Positions 6,992 through 14,722 of a stretch of DNA of 14,734 bases are shown here, one piece after another. Origin of the DNA: Planctomycetaceae bacterium UBA2671 (GTDB lineage Bacteria; Planctomycetota; Planctomycetia; Planctomycetales; Planctomycetaceae); NCBI GenBank assembly GCA_002359185.1, contig DEML01000099.1:1-14734 (forward strand), written 5' to 3'. Within the stretch, counting starts at the first letter, position 1, and each line of letters begins with the position of its first letter. The notes beneath the pieces are model-generated. The model searched no databases. It saw only the letters and a program-made list of their open reading frames with translations, and was not told where the DNA came from. A program made the translations under genes and the position numbers.

Positions 6992-8158
6992 ATGGAAATC
7001 TATTTTTCAGTTGGCGAAGCCAGTGGCGATGAACATGCCGCTGCTTTAATTCGTGAAATCAAAAAGCGAAATCCTACCTGCCGTTGTGTCGGCTATGGGG
7101 GAGACGATATGCAGGCCGCGGGCTGCGAAGTCTTTTTTCCGCTCACCACAATGGCCGTGATGGGCATCATGCAGGTTCTTCCGCTCCTCCGAAAATTCTG
7201 GGGACTGGGGCAGGCTGCTAAAAAATACTTTCGTGAACATCGTCCCGATGCCGTCGTGCTGGTCGATTTCCCCGGCTTCAACTGGTGGATTGCCCGCTAC
7301 GCCAAACAGGCGGGTATTCCTGTCTACTACTACATGCCTCCACAATTGTGGGCCTGGGGTGGCTGGCGTGTGAAGCGGATGCATAAGTATGTCGACCACG
7401 TGCTATCCGGGCTCAATTTTGAGACGGAGTGGTATCAGGAAAATGGCGTGAACGCTCAATTTGTGGGTCATCCGTTCTTTGAAGAAGTTGCTCAGCATCC
7501 TGTCAACTCGAAACAAATTAAAGAGTTGAGGCAGAACCAGAAAAAAGTCATCGCGTTGCTACCTGGTTCGCGCACTATGGAAGTGACCATGAACTGGCCA
7601 GCGATGCTGTCGGTTGCTCAGCGGATCAATCATCAGCATCCGGAGTGCGCCTTTCTGGTGGCCTGCTATAAACCCCATCACCGGGAATTCTGTGAAGAAG
7701 AACTGGCAAAATACAATCCCGATTTACCGATCGAATTTCATACGGGCAAAACCTCAGAAATTATAGCCGCAGCCGATTGTGCATTGATGGTCTCTGGTTC
7801 CGTCAGTCTTGAACTGATGGCCCGCGGCACCCCAGCTGTCGTGCTGTATAAAGGCGGATTTGTGATGGGCACACTGGCGAAATATCTCGTCAAATGCAAA
7901 TACATGACCCTTCCAAACCTGATTGCAGGCCGGGAAGTATTGCCTGAATTCCCCTACATGGACGGCGAAAAGGAACGCGTGATCAAAATGGCCAGCATCC
8001 TCAACGGATGGTTGAAGAATCCGCAGGAACTGGCAAGCGTCCGCCAGGAACTGAAAGTTCTCTCTGAAGGGATTGCGGCCTCGAAAGCCTCGGAAACGAC
8101 AGCTGAGTATCTCCTAGAAACACTTGGATATCAGACAAGCGTTCAGCAGGCAGCCTGA
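6992..8158 (+). CDS. lpxB: lipid-A-disaccharide synthase
   Basis: LpxB (glycosyltransferase family 19) joins UDP-2,3-diacylglucosamine and lipid X to give lipid A disaccharide 1-phosphate at the inner face of the cytoplasmic membrane, a step of lipid A synthesis. Family motifs appear in order: SVGEASGDEH (6-15), VDFPGFN (91-97), YYYMPPQLWAWGGWRV (112-126 region), VGHPF (158-162), LPGSRTMEV (190-198), VSGSVSLE (267-274) and LPNLIAGREVLPEF (307-320). I chose the ATG at 6992 (388 residues, normal family length) because GAAGGG lies 8 bases upstream and the family motif begins directly after it; an in-frame ATG at 6938 would add 18 unrelated residues. The other lpx genes are not adjacent. The SDR gene follows after 99 bp in the same direction, but a palindrome sits in that gap. 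Confidence 0.95.
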   Translation: MEIYFSVGEASGDEHAAALIREIKKRNPTCRCVGYGGDDMQAAGCEVFFPLTTMAVMGIMQVLPLLRKFWGLGQAAKKYFREHRPDAVVLVDFPGFNWWIARYAKQAGIPVYYYMPPQLWAWGGWRVKRMHKYVDHVLSGLNFETEWYQENGVNAQFVGHPFFEEVAQHPVNSKQIKELRQNQKKVIALLPGSRTMEVTMNWPAMLSVAQRINHQHPECAFLVACYKPHHREFCEEELAKYNPDLPIEFHTGKTSEIIAAADCALMVSGSVSLELMARGTPAVVLYKGGFVMGTLAKYLVKCKYMTLPNLIAGREVLPEFPYMDGEKERVIKMASILNGWLKNPQELASVRQELKVLSEGIAASKASETTAEYLLETLGYQTSVQQAA

Positions 8159-8209
8159 TATCAACCTGCTCTCATGCCGTTCATTCGACATGCTGACGAT
8201 TCTCAGTTA

Positions 8210-8238
8210 AGTTGGAGAGTTACAAATACTCTTCAACT
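8210..8238. promoter_or_regulatory. palindrome between lpxB and the SDR gene
   Basis: AGTTGGAGAGT (8210-8220) and ACTCTTCAACT (8228-8238) are inverted repeats matching at 10 of 11 positions around a 7-base loop. There is no T-run, so it is not a standard terminator. It sits 20 bp before the SDR start codon and could be an operator, an RNA hairpin or a weak transcript end. Confidence 0.4.
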
Positions 8239-8257
8239 CTGAAATCGCAGGCACACA

Positions 8258-8983
8258 ATGTCATTGAATAATCAAAATGTCGTCATCACTGGAGGTGGAT
8301 CGGGAATCGGAGCAGCGACTGCTCGGGCTCTGGTTGATGCAGGAGCCAAAGTTGTCATCGCCGGTCGAAATCTGGAAAAACTGCAATCCATTTGTGATTA
8401 TAAGCCAGAATCGATGTTTGCCATTTCCGCCGATGTGGCTGATCGTACCAGTGTTGAGCACCTGTTTTCCACCGCTCAAAAACAACTTGGCTCGATCGAT
8501 ATCCTGATCAACGCAGCAGGCATCAATGTGCCGAAACGGATGATGCACAATCTCGATCCCGCTGACTGGGATCGTATGATGGATATCAATGCCACCGGAA
8601 CTTTCAACTGTATGCGACTCGCGTTGCCGCAAATGCGTGAACGTAAAGCGGGAACCATAATTAACATCTCCTCAGTGGCGGGCATACGAGCAGCTGCTCT
8701 TGGTGGAGTCGGATACAACGCTTCAAAATTTGCCGCGACCGCACTGGGAATATCCGCAGGCGATGAAGAAAAAGAGCATGGCGTCCGCATCACTAACATC
8801 TATCCCGGTGAAGTCGATACTCCGATTCTGGCCAATCGCCCGACTCCCGTCACCGACGAACATCGGGCGAAAATCCTGCAACCGGAAGATGTAGCCGCAA
8901 CTATTATGATGGTCCTGCAACTCCCCGCCCGTGCCCGCGTTCCTGAACTGACAATCATTCCGACAACGCAGTCATTTATTTAA
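8258..8983 (+). CDS. short-chain dehydrogenase/reductase (classical SDR)
   Basis: A 241-residue NAD(P)-dependent oxidoreductase with a Rossmann fold. The cofactor motif TGGGSGIG is at 11-18, and an arginine in AGRN (R37) at the end of the second strand favours NADP(H). The NAAG motif is at 85-88 and the structural asparagine at N111 (INATG). The catalytic set is serine S138/S139 in NISS, tyrosine Y153 and lysine K157 in YNASK. PGEVDTP (183-189) is the usual PG motif after the active site. Length is normal for the family. Start ATG at 8258 has only a weak AGG upstream. The substrate cannot be inferred; sequence relatives of this general type act on ketones, sugars, acyl carriers and steroids. 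It may be expressed with lpxB, but no shared pathway is evident. Confidence 0.92.
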   Translation: MSLNNQNVVITGGGSGIGAATARALVDAGAKVVIAGRNLEKLQSICDYKPESMFAISADVADRTSVEHLFSTAQKQLGSIDILINAAGINVPKRMMHNLDPADWDRMMDINATGTFNCMRLALPQMRERKAGTIINISSVAGIRAAALGGVGYNASKFAATALGISAGDEEKEHGVRITNIYPGEVDTPILANRPTPVTDEHRAKILQPEDVAATIMMVLQLPARARVPELTIIPTTQSFI

Positions 8984-9093
8984 TGCAGCCAATAAATAGA
9001 TCTCACATGTAGGTCAGACACTGCTTGAAAAAATGTGCAATGCTGTTTTTATTTTCCATGAAGTGATATTTCAGTGCCTTTAGCGATCAATAC

Positions 9094-9627
9094 TTATTCA
9101 TTGCGATAATTTTGCAGGTAGTGCAGCAGGCTTGCCTCGTTGAAAATCACAGGAGATTCCTGCATGGCTCGTGAACAGAATTCATAAATTGAATATTCAT
9201 GCCGTAAGTATTCTGGGAACTCACCCGGAAATTCTTCACAGTCAAAAGCAGAAAACAAGAGTAAGGCCGTCTCATGTTTTGCGAGCAATTTCATAAACTG
9301 CATACGATCCTCAGGGAAAACAGGAGGCTCGACGGCAGGCTCTAATATGGAAATGATTAAATCTCCTGAAATTTTATCATTGTTGCAAAATTGATTTACC
9401 ATCTTCAGAACCCACTGCCAGATAAATTCCTTGTGGATGCGATCCGACATCAAATGGGCTACATTTGTCAGGATTTGTGCGTGCGATTGAAAATTAGGAT
9501 TGGATAAATTTGTTTCATAATCCTTCAGAATCAGATGTAACTCTTGCAGATAATTTTGACTTATTTCACTCAATTGAATGGAACTTTTGAGAAAACCTTC
9601 CTCAATCTCTTCATTCCAGTAACACAT
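9094..9627 (-). CDS. hypothetical AT-rich orphan protein
   Basis: A 177-residue protein that I do not recognise. It is acidic and largely helical in appearance, with many Leu, Glu, Phe and Tyr residues. It has no signal peptide, membrane segment or clear metal or nucleotide motif. The ATG at 9627 has AAGG six bases upstream, a good ribosome-binding site. Its DNA is visibly AT-richer than that of its neighbours: the 60-base rows starting at 9361 and 9481 are 35% and 30% G+C, against 53% in a row of the next gene (10021-10080). This suggests recent acquisition. It lies downstream of the sigma-54 activator in the same direction with 131 bp between them, and is convergent with the SDR gene. It could be a small accessory protein such as an immunity protein, but nothing in the sequence shows this. 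Confidence 0.75.
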   Translation of the reverse strand: MCYWNEEIEEGFLKSSIQLSEISQNYLQELHLILKDYETNLSNPNFQSHAQILTNVAHLMSDRIHKEFIWQWVLKMVNQFCNNDKISGDLIISILEPAVEPPVFPEDRMQFMKLLAKHETALLLFSAFDCEEFPGEFPEYLRHEYSIYEFCSRAMQESPVIFNEASLLHYLQNYRNE

Positions 9628-9710
9628 GCTGCACCTTTTTATTTATGCAAGTTGCCTTCCGTGAAAGAATAAGAATTACGCGACATTTACAATGAAAATC
9701 CCTTTATGAA

Positions 9711-9742
9711 CATCTGCGTCTATCCGTGTTCATCTGCGGTTC
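9711..9742. repeat. short CATCTGCG direct repeat in intergenic gap
   Basis: CATCTGCG occurs at 9711-9718 and again at 9731-9738, separated by TCTATCCGTGTT. The unit lies between the orphan gene and the sigma-54 activator. It resembles a type of short dispersed intergenic repeat found in environmental bacterial genomes (from memory, not checked). No coding potential is seen. Confidence 0.4.
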
Positions 9743-9758
9743 AAATTCAATTCAATCC

Positions 9759-11306
9759 CTAAGCCCCAGTCTCAATCGCTTTTAGCAACTCTGAATCAAT
9801 CTTACTCTTGACTGTTCTCCGATCCAGTCCCACGCGATTCGCGGTTCCCTCATAAGTCCCCTCGGCTGCATAGACCCAGGTGACATATTTGCTGACCAGT
9901 TCCTCAGCGGTCCATTGCCGTTTTTCGGCTGCCTTCAACCACGAAAGGTGCACAGGAGTGGAGTCTTCTTTTTTCGGAGTTTGATAAGGTTGATAACAGT
10001 TGCGGATCATCAGATTCCTGACACACTGTTCGAGTTCCCGGATATTGCCGGGCCAGTTGTAGTCGGCAGGCATTGAATTGCTGATCCATTGTTCTGCTTC
10101 CTGGGCAATGGAGTCAGCTTCGTCTCCGGCAATGCGTTGAGCCAGAAGCTGAATCAATCCCGATAATGCCTGAGGACGATCTGTCAATTGGTCGTGCAGG
10201 CTGGGTGTCTGGATGTGATCGGCACAAAGTCGGTAATACAAATCGCGGCGGAACTGCCCCGCTTCCATCTCCTCACCCAGATCGCGATTAGTCGCCGTGA
10301 TCAGCTTCCCGACAAACGGACGCTCTTCAGTTTCTCCCAGTCGTGTATAAGCCCGCGACTGCACTACCCGCAATAACTTGACCTGAATCGCCAGATCCAG
10401 TTCGCCAATTTCATCCAGAAAAACAGCTCCCCACGGCGGACACTGTTCCAGCCAGCCTGCTCGGTCGGAAATGGCTCCCGTGAACGCCCCCTTACGATGT
10501 CCGAAGAGTTCCGATTCAATCAGAGTCGGCGAAAGAGCAGAGAGATTCAAAGCGATGAAGGCATCGTCCACTTTACCCGCGAAGACTTCGCGGTCCAAAT
10601 CGAATGCCACATATTGTGAAAGCCCAATTGCCCGTGCGACCAATTCTTTACCGGTGCCGGAAGGGCCGGTGATTAGTGTGGCGACATCGGACATCTTCGC
10701 AAACAGCGTACGACGGTAGCGTCGCATGTTGTGAGTAAAAATCGACTGCCACACCTCGGCTCGCAATCGGGCAGCTGGTTGAGATTCGCCCAGGATAAAA
10801 TGAAAGATGTGCCGAAACGCCCGCCGGACCTGATCCAGGCAGGCAAACATGTGTCCGGGAAATTGCGAATGCAACGCAGGCCGTCCCGGCAATTCCAGAT
10901 AATATTCGAAGTCGATCCGAAATGAATTCCAGGTCTTTTTGACTTGACGGGTACTGACCGATTCCTGAGTACCGACCAGCGAAGCAAAGTAACGATAATA
11001 CAACACATAAGTGACGGCATCTTCATAATGACGGGCGGTCTCATCATTCAGCTCATGACCGTCCAGCAGGGCGGCGCGAATACGATCGACCAGTTGATTG
11101 GCGGCTTCCGTCAACGACACCACATTCGGCCGATCCGCTTCGAGCCATTGCGTCGTCCGACTCCAGGCAATCTCATCTTCGGGCACAAATTTCTCACGCA
11201 AAGCGGCTCGCTCAAATTCAATTCGCTCCGGCTCGAAAGGATTGCAATACGTCAAATTGGAGAGAATTGATAACAGCCGCAAATCGCTCTGGGACAGTTC
11301 TGACAT
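9759..11306 (-). CDS. sigma-54-dependent transcriptional activator (enhancer-binding protein)
   Basis: A 515-residue AAA+ enhancer-binding protein that drives open-complex formation by sigma-54 RNA polymerase. Walker A GPSGTGKE is at 214-221, the sigma-54-contacting loop GAFTGA is intact at 273-278, and Walker B VFLDE is at 295-299. The sensor-I region ATNRDL (338-343) and candidate arginine fingers in FRRDLYYRL (R353, R354) follow. The NWPGNIRELE motif is at 417-426, and a C-terminal Fis-type helix-turn-helix spans about 471-506 (GTYEGTANRVGLDRRTVKSKI). The N-terminal ~195 residues are not a receiver, GAF or PAS domain that I recognise, so the input signal is unknown. The ATG at 11306 is chosen because GAGGTGG lies 7 bases upstream; an upstream in-frame ATG at 11468 adds 54 unlikely residues and would overlap the divergent promoter. 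It is divergent from the membrane protein gene, its probable target. Confidence 0.92.
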   Translation of the reverse strand: MSELSQSDLRLLSILSNLTYCNPFEPERIEFERAALREKFVPEDEIAWSRTTQWLEADRPNVVSLTEAANQLVDRIRAALLDGHELNDETARHYEDAVTYVLYYRYFASLVGTQESVSTRQVKKTWNSFRIDFEYYLELPGRPALHSQFPGHMFACLDQVRRAFRHIFHFILGESQPAARLRAEVWQSIFTHNMRRYRRTLFAKMSDVATLITGPSGTGKELVARAIGLSQYVAFDLDREVFAGKVDDAFIALNLSALSPTLIESELFGHRKGAFTGAISDRAGWLEQCPPWGAVFLDEIGELDLAIQVKLLRVVQSRAYTRLGETEERPFVGKLITATNRDLGEEMEAGQFRRDLYYRLCADHIQTPSLHDQLTDRPQALSGLIQLLAQRIAGDEADSIAQEAEQWISNSMPADYNWPGNIRELEQCVRNLMIRNCYQPYQTPKKEDSTPVHLSWLKAAEKRQWTAEELVSKYVTWVYAAEGTYEGTANRVGLDRRTVKSKIDSELLKAIETGA

Positions 11307-11371
11307 AGATCGACCACCTCTGGATGACTGAAACAATCCCTGATTGCCCCGAAGGCTACAGCTTTTCATTG

Positions 11372-11384
11372 TACATTCTATGTA
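11372..11384. promoter_or_regulatory. candidate activator-binding dyad 1
   Basis: TACAT-TCT-ATGTA is a perfect 5-bp dyad around a 3-base centre. It lies about 110-120 bp upstream of the proposed -24 box, a usual distance for a sigma-54 enhancer site. A closely related motif is at 11454-11467. Flanking TTCATTG (11366-11370 region) and CAATGAA (about 11395-11401) form a wider inverted repeat around it. Assignment to the divergent activator is inference. Confidence 0.35.
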
Positions 11385-11453
11385 TAGCGACATGCAATGA
11401 ATGATCACATATTTAGGACCAGAGATGGCCTCAGAAATTCTTAAATGCCATAA

Positions 11454-11467
11454 TACATTGCTATGCA
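11454..11467. promoter_or_regulatory. candidate activator-binding dyad 2
   Basis: TACATTGCTATGCA repeats the motif at 11372-11384 with one inserted base and one substitution. It lies about 30-40 bp upstream of the proposed -24 box. The pair is the only repeated motif I see in the divergent gap. Binding by the neighbouring activator is inferred. Confidence 0.3.
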
Positions 11468-11493
11468 TGGAGATATGACATCCTTAATGGATT

Positions 11494-11508
11494 CGGCACA
11501 GTTGCTGC
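11494..11508 (+). promoter_or_regulatory. sigma-54-type (-24/-12) promoter for the membrane protein gene
   Basis: CGGCAC-AGTTG-CTGC has the required GG (11495-11496), N10 and GC (11507-11508) spacing. It matches 8 of 10 bases of the TGGCAC-N5-TTGC consensus. It points at the membrane protein gene, and transcription would start near 11520, giving a leader of roughly 80 bases. A sigma-54 activator gene is encoded divergently next to it, which makes the match more meaningful than chance. Confidence 0.55.
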
Positions 11509-11602
11509 TTTAGAAGAGTTATCGATTCGCGTTGCTGGTTTGGGATGCCGGCTTGTTAATGACACGCGAACGAATCACACCTTGCCTTAGGGGAACTCAT
11601 TG

Positions 11603-14449
11603 ATGTCTGCCTCACTCGAAGATCACCAGTTTGCGATTGATTTCTGTCGCAAACAATTCCGGAACTGGTACGAAAACGACCTGCTCAACTATCAGCAGTT
11701 TCAGCAGATACTGCGTCACTACGAAAACGAAGCTGCACAATTGACGGAGTCGCTGGAATCTGCCCGATCTCTGCCGGAAGCCCGTCCCTGTCCGCCGCAT
11801 CTGATTGACGTGCAACGGCGTGCCCGGGCTCACGAATACCTGTCTCAGGATTTGCGATTCTTTCAGTCCCAACAATATCTCCCCGAAACGGTTACACAGG
11901 CTTTCCTGAGAAAGGTTTCTGTCAACTATTCTGATTTACGCAAAAAACTGGACCAGAAAGCGCCCGTCGCAAAACCGCAGGAAAGTCTACCAAAGTTGAG
12001 TCTTGTTGAGCGGATGCTTGATCCGAAAAGTCTGCACGCGTTGATGATGAGTGGTGGCGGATTGCTGGTCATTGGGCTGGTGATCTGGCTGTGGTCGATT
12101 GGTATTTTTGAGAATTCACTGGTTGTTGCGGTTTGTCTCGGAACGGCTAACTTTGCCATGATCGGCGGAGGAGCCGCGCTGGCACGGTTCACTCGATATT
12201 TGACAGCTGGCCGAAGTATCGCCTTACTTGGCTGTCTGATCATGCCTTTGAACCTCTGGTTTTATGATGCTCAGGGGCTGATCACTCTTGCTCACGGAGG
12301 CCATCTCTGGATTCCGGCTCTTGTCTGCTGTCTGATTTATGCAGCCATTGCTCGAATTCTGAAAGACGCATTATTCGTTTACACCCTCGTCGGTGGCATC
12401 GCTATGACGGGTTTGCTGTTTCTGGCCGATCAGCAGGTAGGGCGGTTCTGGGAAATCATTTCTCCCGCTTCCTTGCTGATTGTTCTGGGCATGATCTGCG
12501 TGCATCTCGAAAGGTTATTCGATGATGCCGCAGAGATCTTCAAGCGGTCGACCTTCGGCAAAGCGTTCTTTCGCTCCGGTCATATCGTGATGGCTGCTGG
12601 ATTGGCAGTTTTGTTTGGAGGACGCGTTGTCGGACTGTTGTTCGATCCGATTTTCGCCCCACTTGGCTGGTTTCCAATTCCCGATGTCGCCGTCCTGCGA
12701 CATGTGCAATTCATCGCACTGATGCTGACCTGCGGAGCCACTTACACGTATCTTTATTCCCACTTTGCAGTGAAACGGGCAGGGCAATTCATCTATGCCG
12801 CTCTACTGACACTCATCTGGACAGAAATCATTCTACTTGATCTGCTGGCCATTCCTGTGACCGAACAGGCTCTGCTGCTTGTTATTGCCTTCACTGCCTT
12901 GTTGACCAGTGCCACAGGATTGATCTCAACACGACTTCGCAAAGATGAAGACGGTCAGATGATTCCCCAGCAGCCTTCGTCCATCATTCGGATTGCAGGC
13001 GGCTCGCTCACGATGATTGCTGTGATCATGGGCTCACTGGAATTTCTTCGATGGACAATGGGATCCGTTTTTGTCCAGACCGCTTTTCAATTCGATTGGA
13101 TCGCCGTGCTGACGATGGCGATCACAGCAGTGTCTTCTATGTTGATGTCTGTGACTCTGTCTCGAACGAATCGCAAATCAAGTGGAGAGTTTTACCTTGA
13201 CGTAACAGCCGTTCCTTTAATGATTGCACTCCTAAGTGGATTGCATCTGGCAGGACTGGCCTGGGTTTATGTCCTGCCGATTGTAGCCGCCATGATTGGA
13301 GTTGGTCTGCTGATCACTCACTCCAAAACGGACTCGCACGTGAATAAAGCGGGCTTGCGAGTATTAGAGGTCAGTGCAGCTCTGTTAATGACAGTGGGAG
13401 TTGGTAACTGGATTGGTCATTTTGAATACATCCCCTCTGAATTTCATGCGACCTGCTTCCGCGTTTTCTTTGCTGCGGAAATGGCGGTCATCTTCGGCTG
13501 CTTCTCGGTTGTGAGTAAACGCGGAACTTATGTCGTGCTTTCAGCGGTTTCCGCCTGGGCCGCAGTCTGGAAATTGCTGGTTGTCTTCGGCTTTATCACT
13601 TACGCCCCAATGCTGGCTGCCAGCTTAATTGGTTTGATGGCCGTCTTTTGCAGTCTTCAACTGAAGCAGAAAAGCCGGCTGCTGGCAGTCTCACTGCGAG
13701 ATTCTGGGTTGGCTGCAATCACGATTGGTGGATTGGCTGGAATGCTGTTAACTGTCAACCGGGTGATTGGTGGCGACGCTCAATGGGCTTTGCTCGGCTT
13801 GATGGCTGGTCAGGCCGTGGCTGCTTTCCTGGCAAGCTCCCTTGTCAAAGCGAATGGGAAGAGTCGTGGCCTGATTGTCATTGGGATTCTGCATCTGTTA
13901 ACGGGCTTCCTTGTCATCAACGACCTGTCAATTCTGACATTCTTCCAGCGAATGGAAATCTTCAGCATCGCAGCTGGAATTCTGATGTTGGTCGCCGGTC
14001 ATCTGGGATGGCACAGGGAAACTGATGAAGACAATGACGGACTCGTCAGTCTGAATCTGGTCTTGGGCAGCCTGCTGGCTGCGGGTCCACTCCTGTTGGG
14101 CTTGCTCAGCCAGCGTTTCATGGGCGATGCTCCTGCCTGGGGCTGGATCATGTTCCACGAAATCGGCACATTGACAATCGGTCTAACTCTGCTCGGAGCC
14201 GGCATCCTGTGCCGGATTCGCAGCACAACACTGGCGGGAATGAGTTCACTGGTCGTTTATCTGCTCAGCCTGGTCGCCCTGATTCATGTTCCCGATCAAC
14301 TGCAGACCGTTTCCGTTTATATGATGGTTGGCGGAGCAACTTTCTTCGGAGTTGCTGTGATGCTGAGTGTTTATCGGGACCGGCTGCTGATGGTTCCGGA
14401 TCGCATCCGCAATGGAGAAGGTGTGTTCCGTGTCCTTAAATGGAGATAA
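11603..14449 (+). CDS. giant polytopic membrane protein, function unknown
   Basis: A 948-residue protein. Residues 1-140 are soluble and helical, rich in Gln, Glu, Tyr and Arg (for example FCRKQFRNWYENDLLNYQQF), and should lie on the cytoplasmic side. From about residue 147 to the end there are roughly 24-26 hydrophobic helices with short loops, ending in the basic tail RIRNGEGVFRVLKWR. Longer polar loops occur near 303-325, 442-462, 520-530 and 803-814. I see no transporter, polymerase, glycosyltransferase or ATPase motif. The architecture recalls large uncharacterised DUF2157/DUF2339-type membrane proteins, but I cannot assign it to either. ATG at 11603 is preceded by AGGGGA (11589-11594) with 8 bases spacing; a TTG at 11600 is the alternative. 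Its promoter appears to be sigma-54 dependent and controlled by the divergent activator. It ends in a terminator at about 14491. Confidence 0.9.
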   Translation: MSASLEDHQFAIDFCRKQFRNWYENDLLNYQQFQQILRHYENEAAQLTESLESARSLPEARPCPPHLIDVQRRARAHEYLSQDLRFFQSQQYLPETVTQAFLRKVSVNYSDLRKKLDQKAPVAKPQESLPKLSLVERMLDPKSLHALMMSGGGLLVIGLVIWLWSIGIFENSLVVAVCLGTANFAMIGGGAALARFTRYLTAGRSIALLGCLIMPLNLWFYDAQGLITLAHGGHLWIPALVCCLIYAAIARILKDALFVYTLVGGIAMTGLLFLADQQVGRFWEIISPASLLIVLGMICVHLERLFDDAAEIFKRSTFGKAFFRSGHIVMAAGLAVLFGGRVVGLLFDPIFAPLGWFPIPDVAVLRHVQFIALMLTCGATYTYLYSHFAVKRAGQFIYAALLTLIWTEIILLDLLAIPVTEQALLLVIAFTALLTSATGLISTRLRKDEDGQMIPQQPSSIIRIAGGSLTMIAVIMGSLEFLRWTMGSVFVQTAFQFDWIAVLTMAITAVSSMLMSVTLSRTNRKSSGEFYLDVTAVPLMIALLSGLHLAGLAWVYVLPIVAAMIGVGLLITHSKTDSHVNKAGLRVLEVSAALLMTVGVGNWIGHFEYIPSEFHATCFRVFFAAEMAVIFGCFSVVSKRGTYVVLSAVSAWAAVWKLLVVFGFITYAPMLAASLIGLMAVFCSLQLKQKSRLLAVSLRDSGLAAITIGGLAGMLLTVNRVIGGDAQWALLGLMAGQAVAAFLASSLVKANGKSRGLIVIGILHLLTGFLVINDLSILTFFQRMEIFSIAAGILMLVAGHLGWHRETDEDNDGLVSLNLVLGSLLAAGPLLLGLLSQRFMGDAPAWGWIMFHEIGTLTIGLTLLGAGILCRIRSTTLAGMSSLVVYLLSLVALIHVPDQLQTVSVYMMVGGATFFGVAVMLSVYRDRLLMVPDRIRNGEGVFRVLKWR

Positions 14450-14460
14450 GGCAAGGCGGA

Positions 14461-14481
14461 GTGATCGCTTCCCACGATCAC
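14461..14481 (+). other. hairpin just after the membrane protein gene
   Basis: GTGATCG (14461-14467) and CGATCAC (14475-14481) are perfect 7-bp inverted repeats around a 7-base loop. The hairpin is 11 bp after the stop codon and shortly before the intrinsic terminator. It may protect the transcript 3' end. Confidence 0.45.
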
Positions 14482-14490
14482 TCACCTGAG

Positions 14491-14532
14491 TCACCCGTCA
14501 AAGTCCTTTTGGATTGTGGCGGGTGATTTTTT
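14491..14532 (+). terminator. probable rho-independent terminator of the membrane protein gene
   Basis: TCACCCG (14491-14497) pairs with CGGGTGA (14520-14526), followed directly by TTTTTT (14527-14532). The loop is long (22 bases) and contains some further pairing potential. Position and T-run support a terminator for the plus-strand gene ending at 14449. Confidence 0.7.
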
Positions 14533-14540
14533 ATTTGAAC

Positions 14541-14556
14541 CGCCAAGACGCCAAGG
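14541..14556. repeat. CGCCAAGA/CGCCAAGG short tandem repeat
   Basis: Two adjacent 8-bp units, CGCCAAGA and CGCCAAGG, lie just after the terminator. Similar unit-pair motifs are, from memory, common in intergenic DNA of environmental bacteria. No gene is seen in the surrounding sequence up to the window end. Confidence 0.4.
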
Positions 14557-14615
14557 TTAAGAGGAGAAGTATTGAGATATCTGCTCAGGATGATGTGGTA
14601 TTATTTTTTACCACG

Positions 14616-14722
14616 AAGGCACGAAGGCACGAAGAGATTTTAGGCACTTGACATCCAAGGACAAAACAGGGCTCTAAATTTGATGTTGTGTTGTTCTTGA
14701 TCTCTTAGTGCCTTCGTGCCTT
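14616..14722. repeat. 107-bp MITE-like inverted-repeat element
   Basis: The arm at 14616-14638 and the reverse complement of 14700-14722 agree at 22 of 23 positions. Each arm contains the unit AAGGCACGA repeated in tandem (CACGAAGGCACGAAG). The 61-bp interior has no coding potential. The structure fits a small non-autonomous element or a large RNA hairpin. No flanking target-site duplication is obvious. Confidence 0.65.

Noticed and set aside
7046..7399. 117-codon minus-strand open frame inside lpxB
   Set aside because: It is antisense to conserved LpxB motifs and carries no domain of its own.
11307..11468. 54-residue N-terminal extension of the sigma-54 activator
   Set aside because: The ATG at 11306 has a strong GAGGTGG site, and the extension would cover the divergent regulatory region.
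13648..14025. 125-codon plus-strand open frame inside the membrane protein gene
   Set aside because: It is an out-of-frame shadow; the main frame is continuous with regular hydrophobic helices through this stretch, so no frameshift is indicated.
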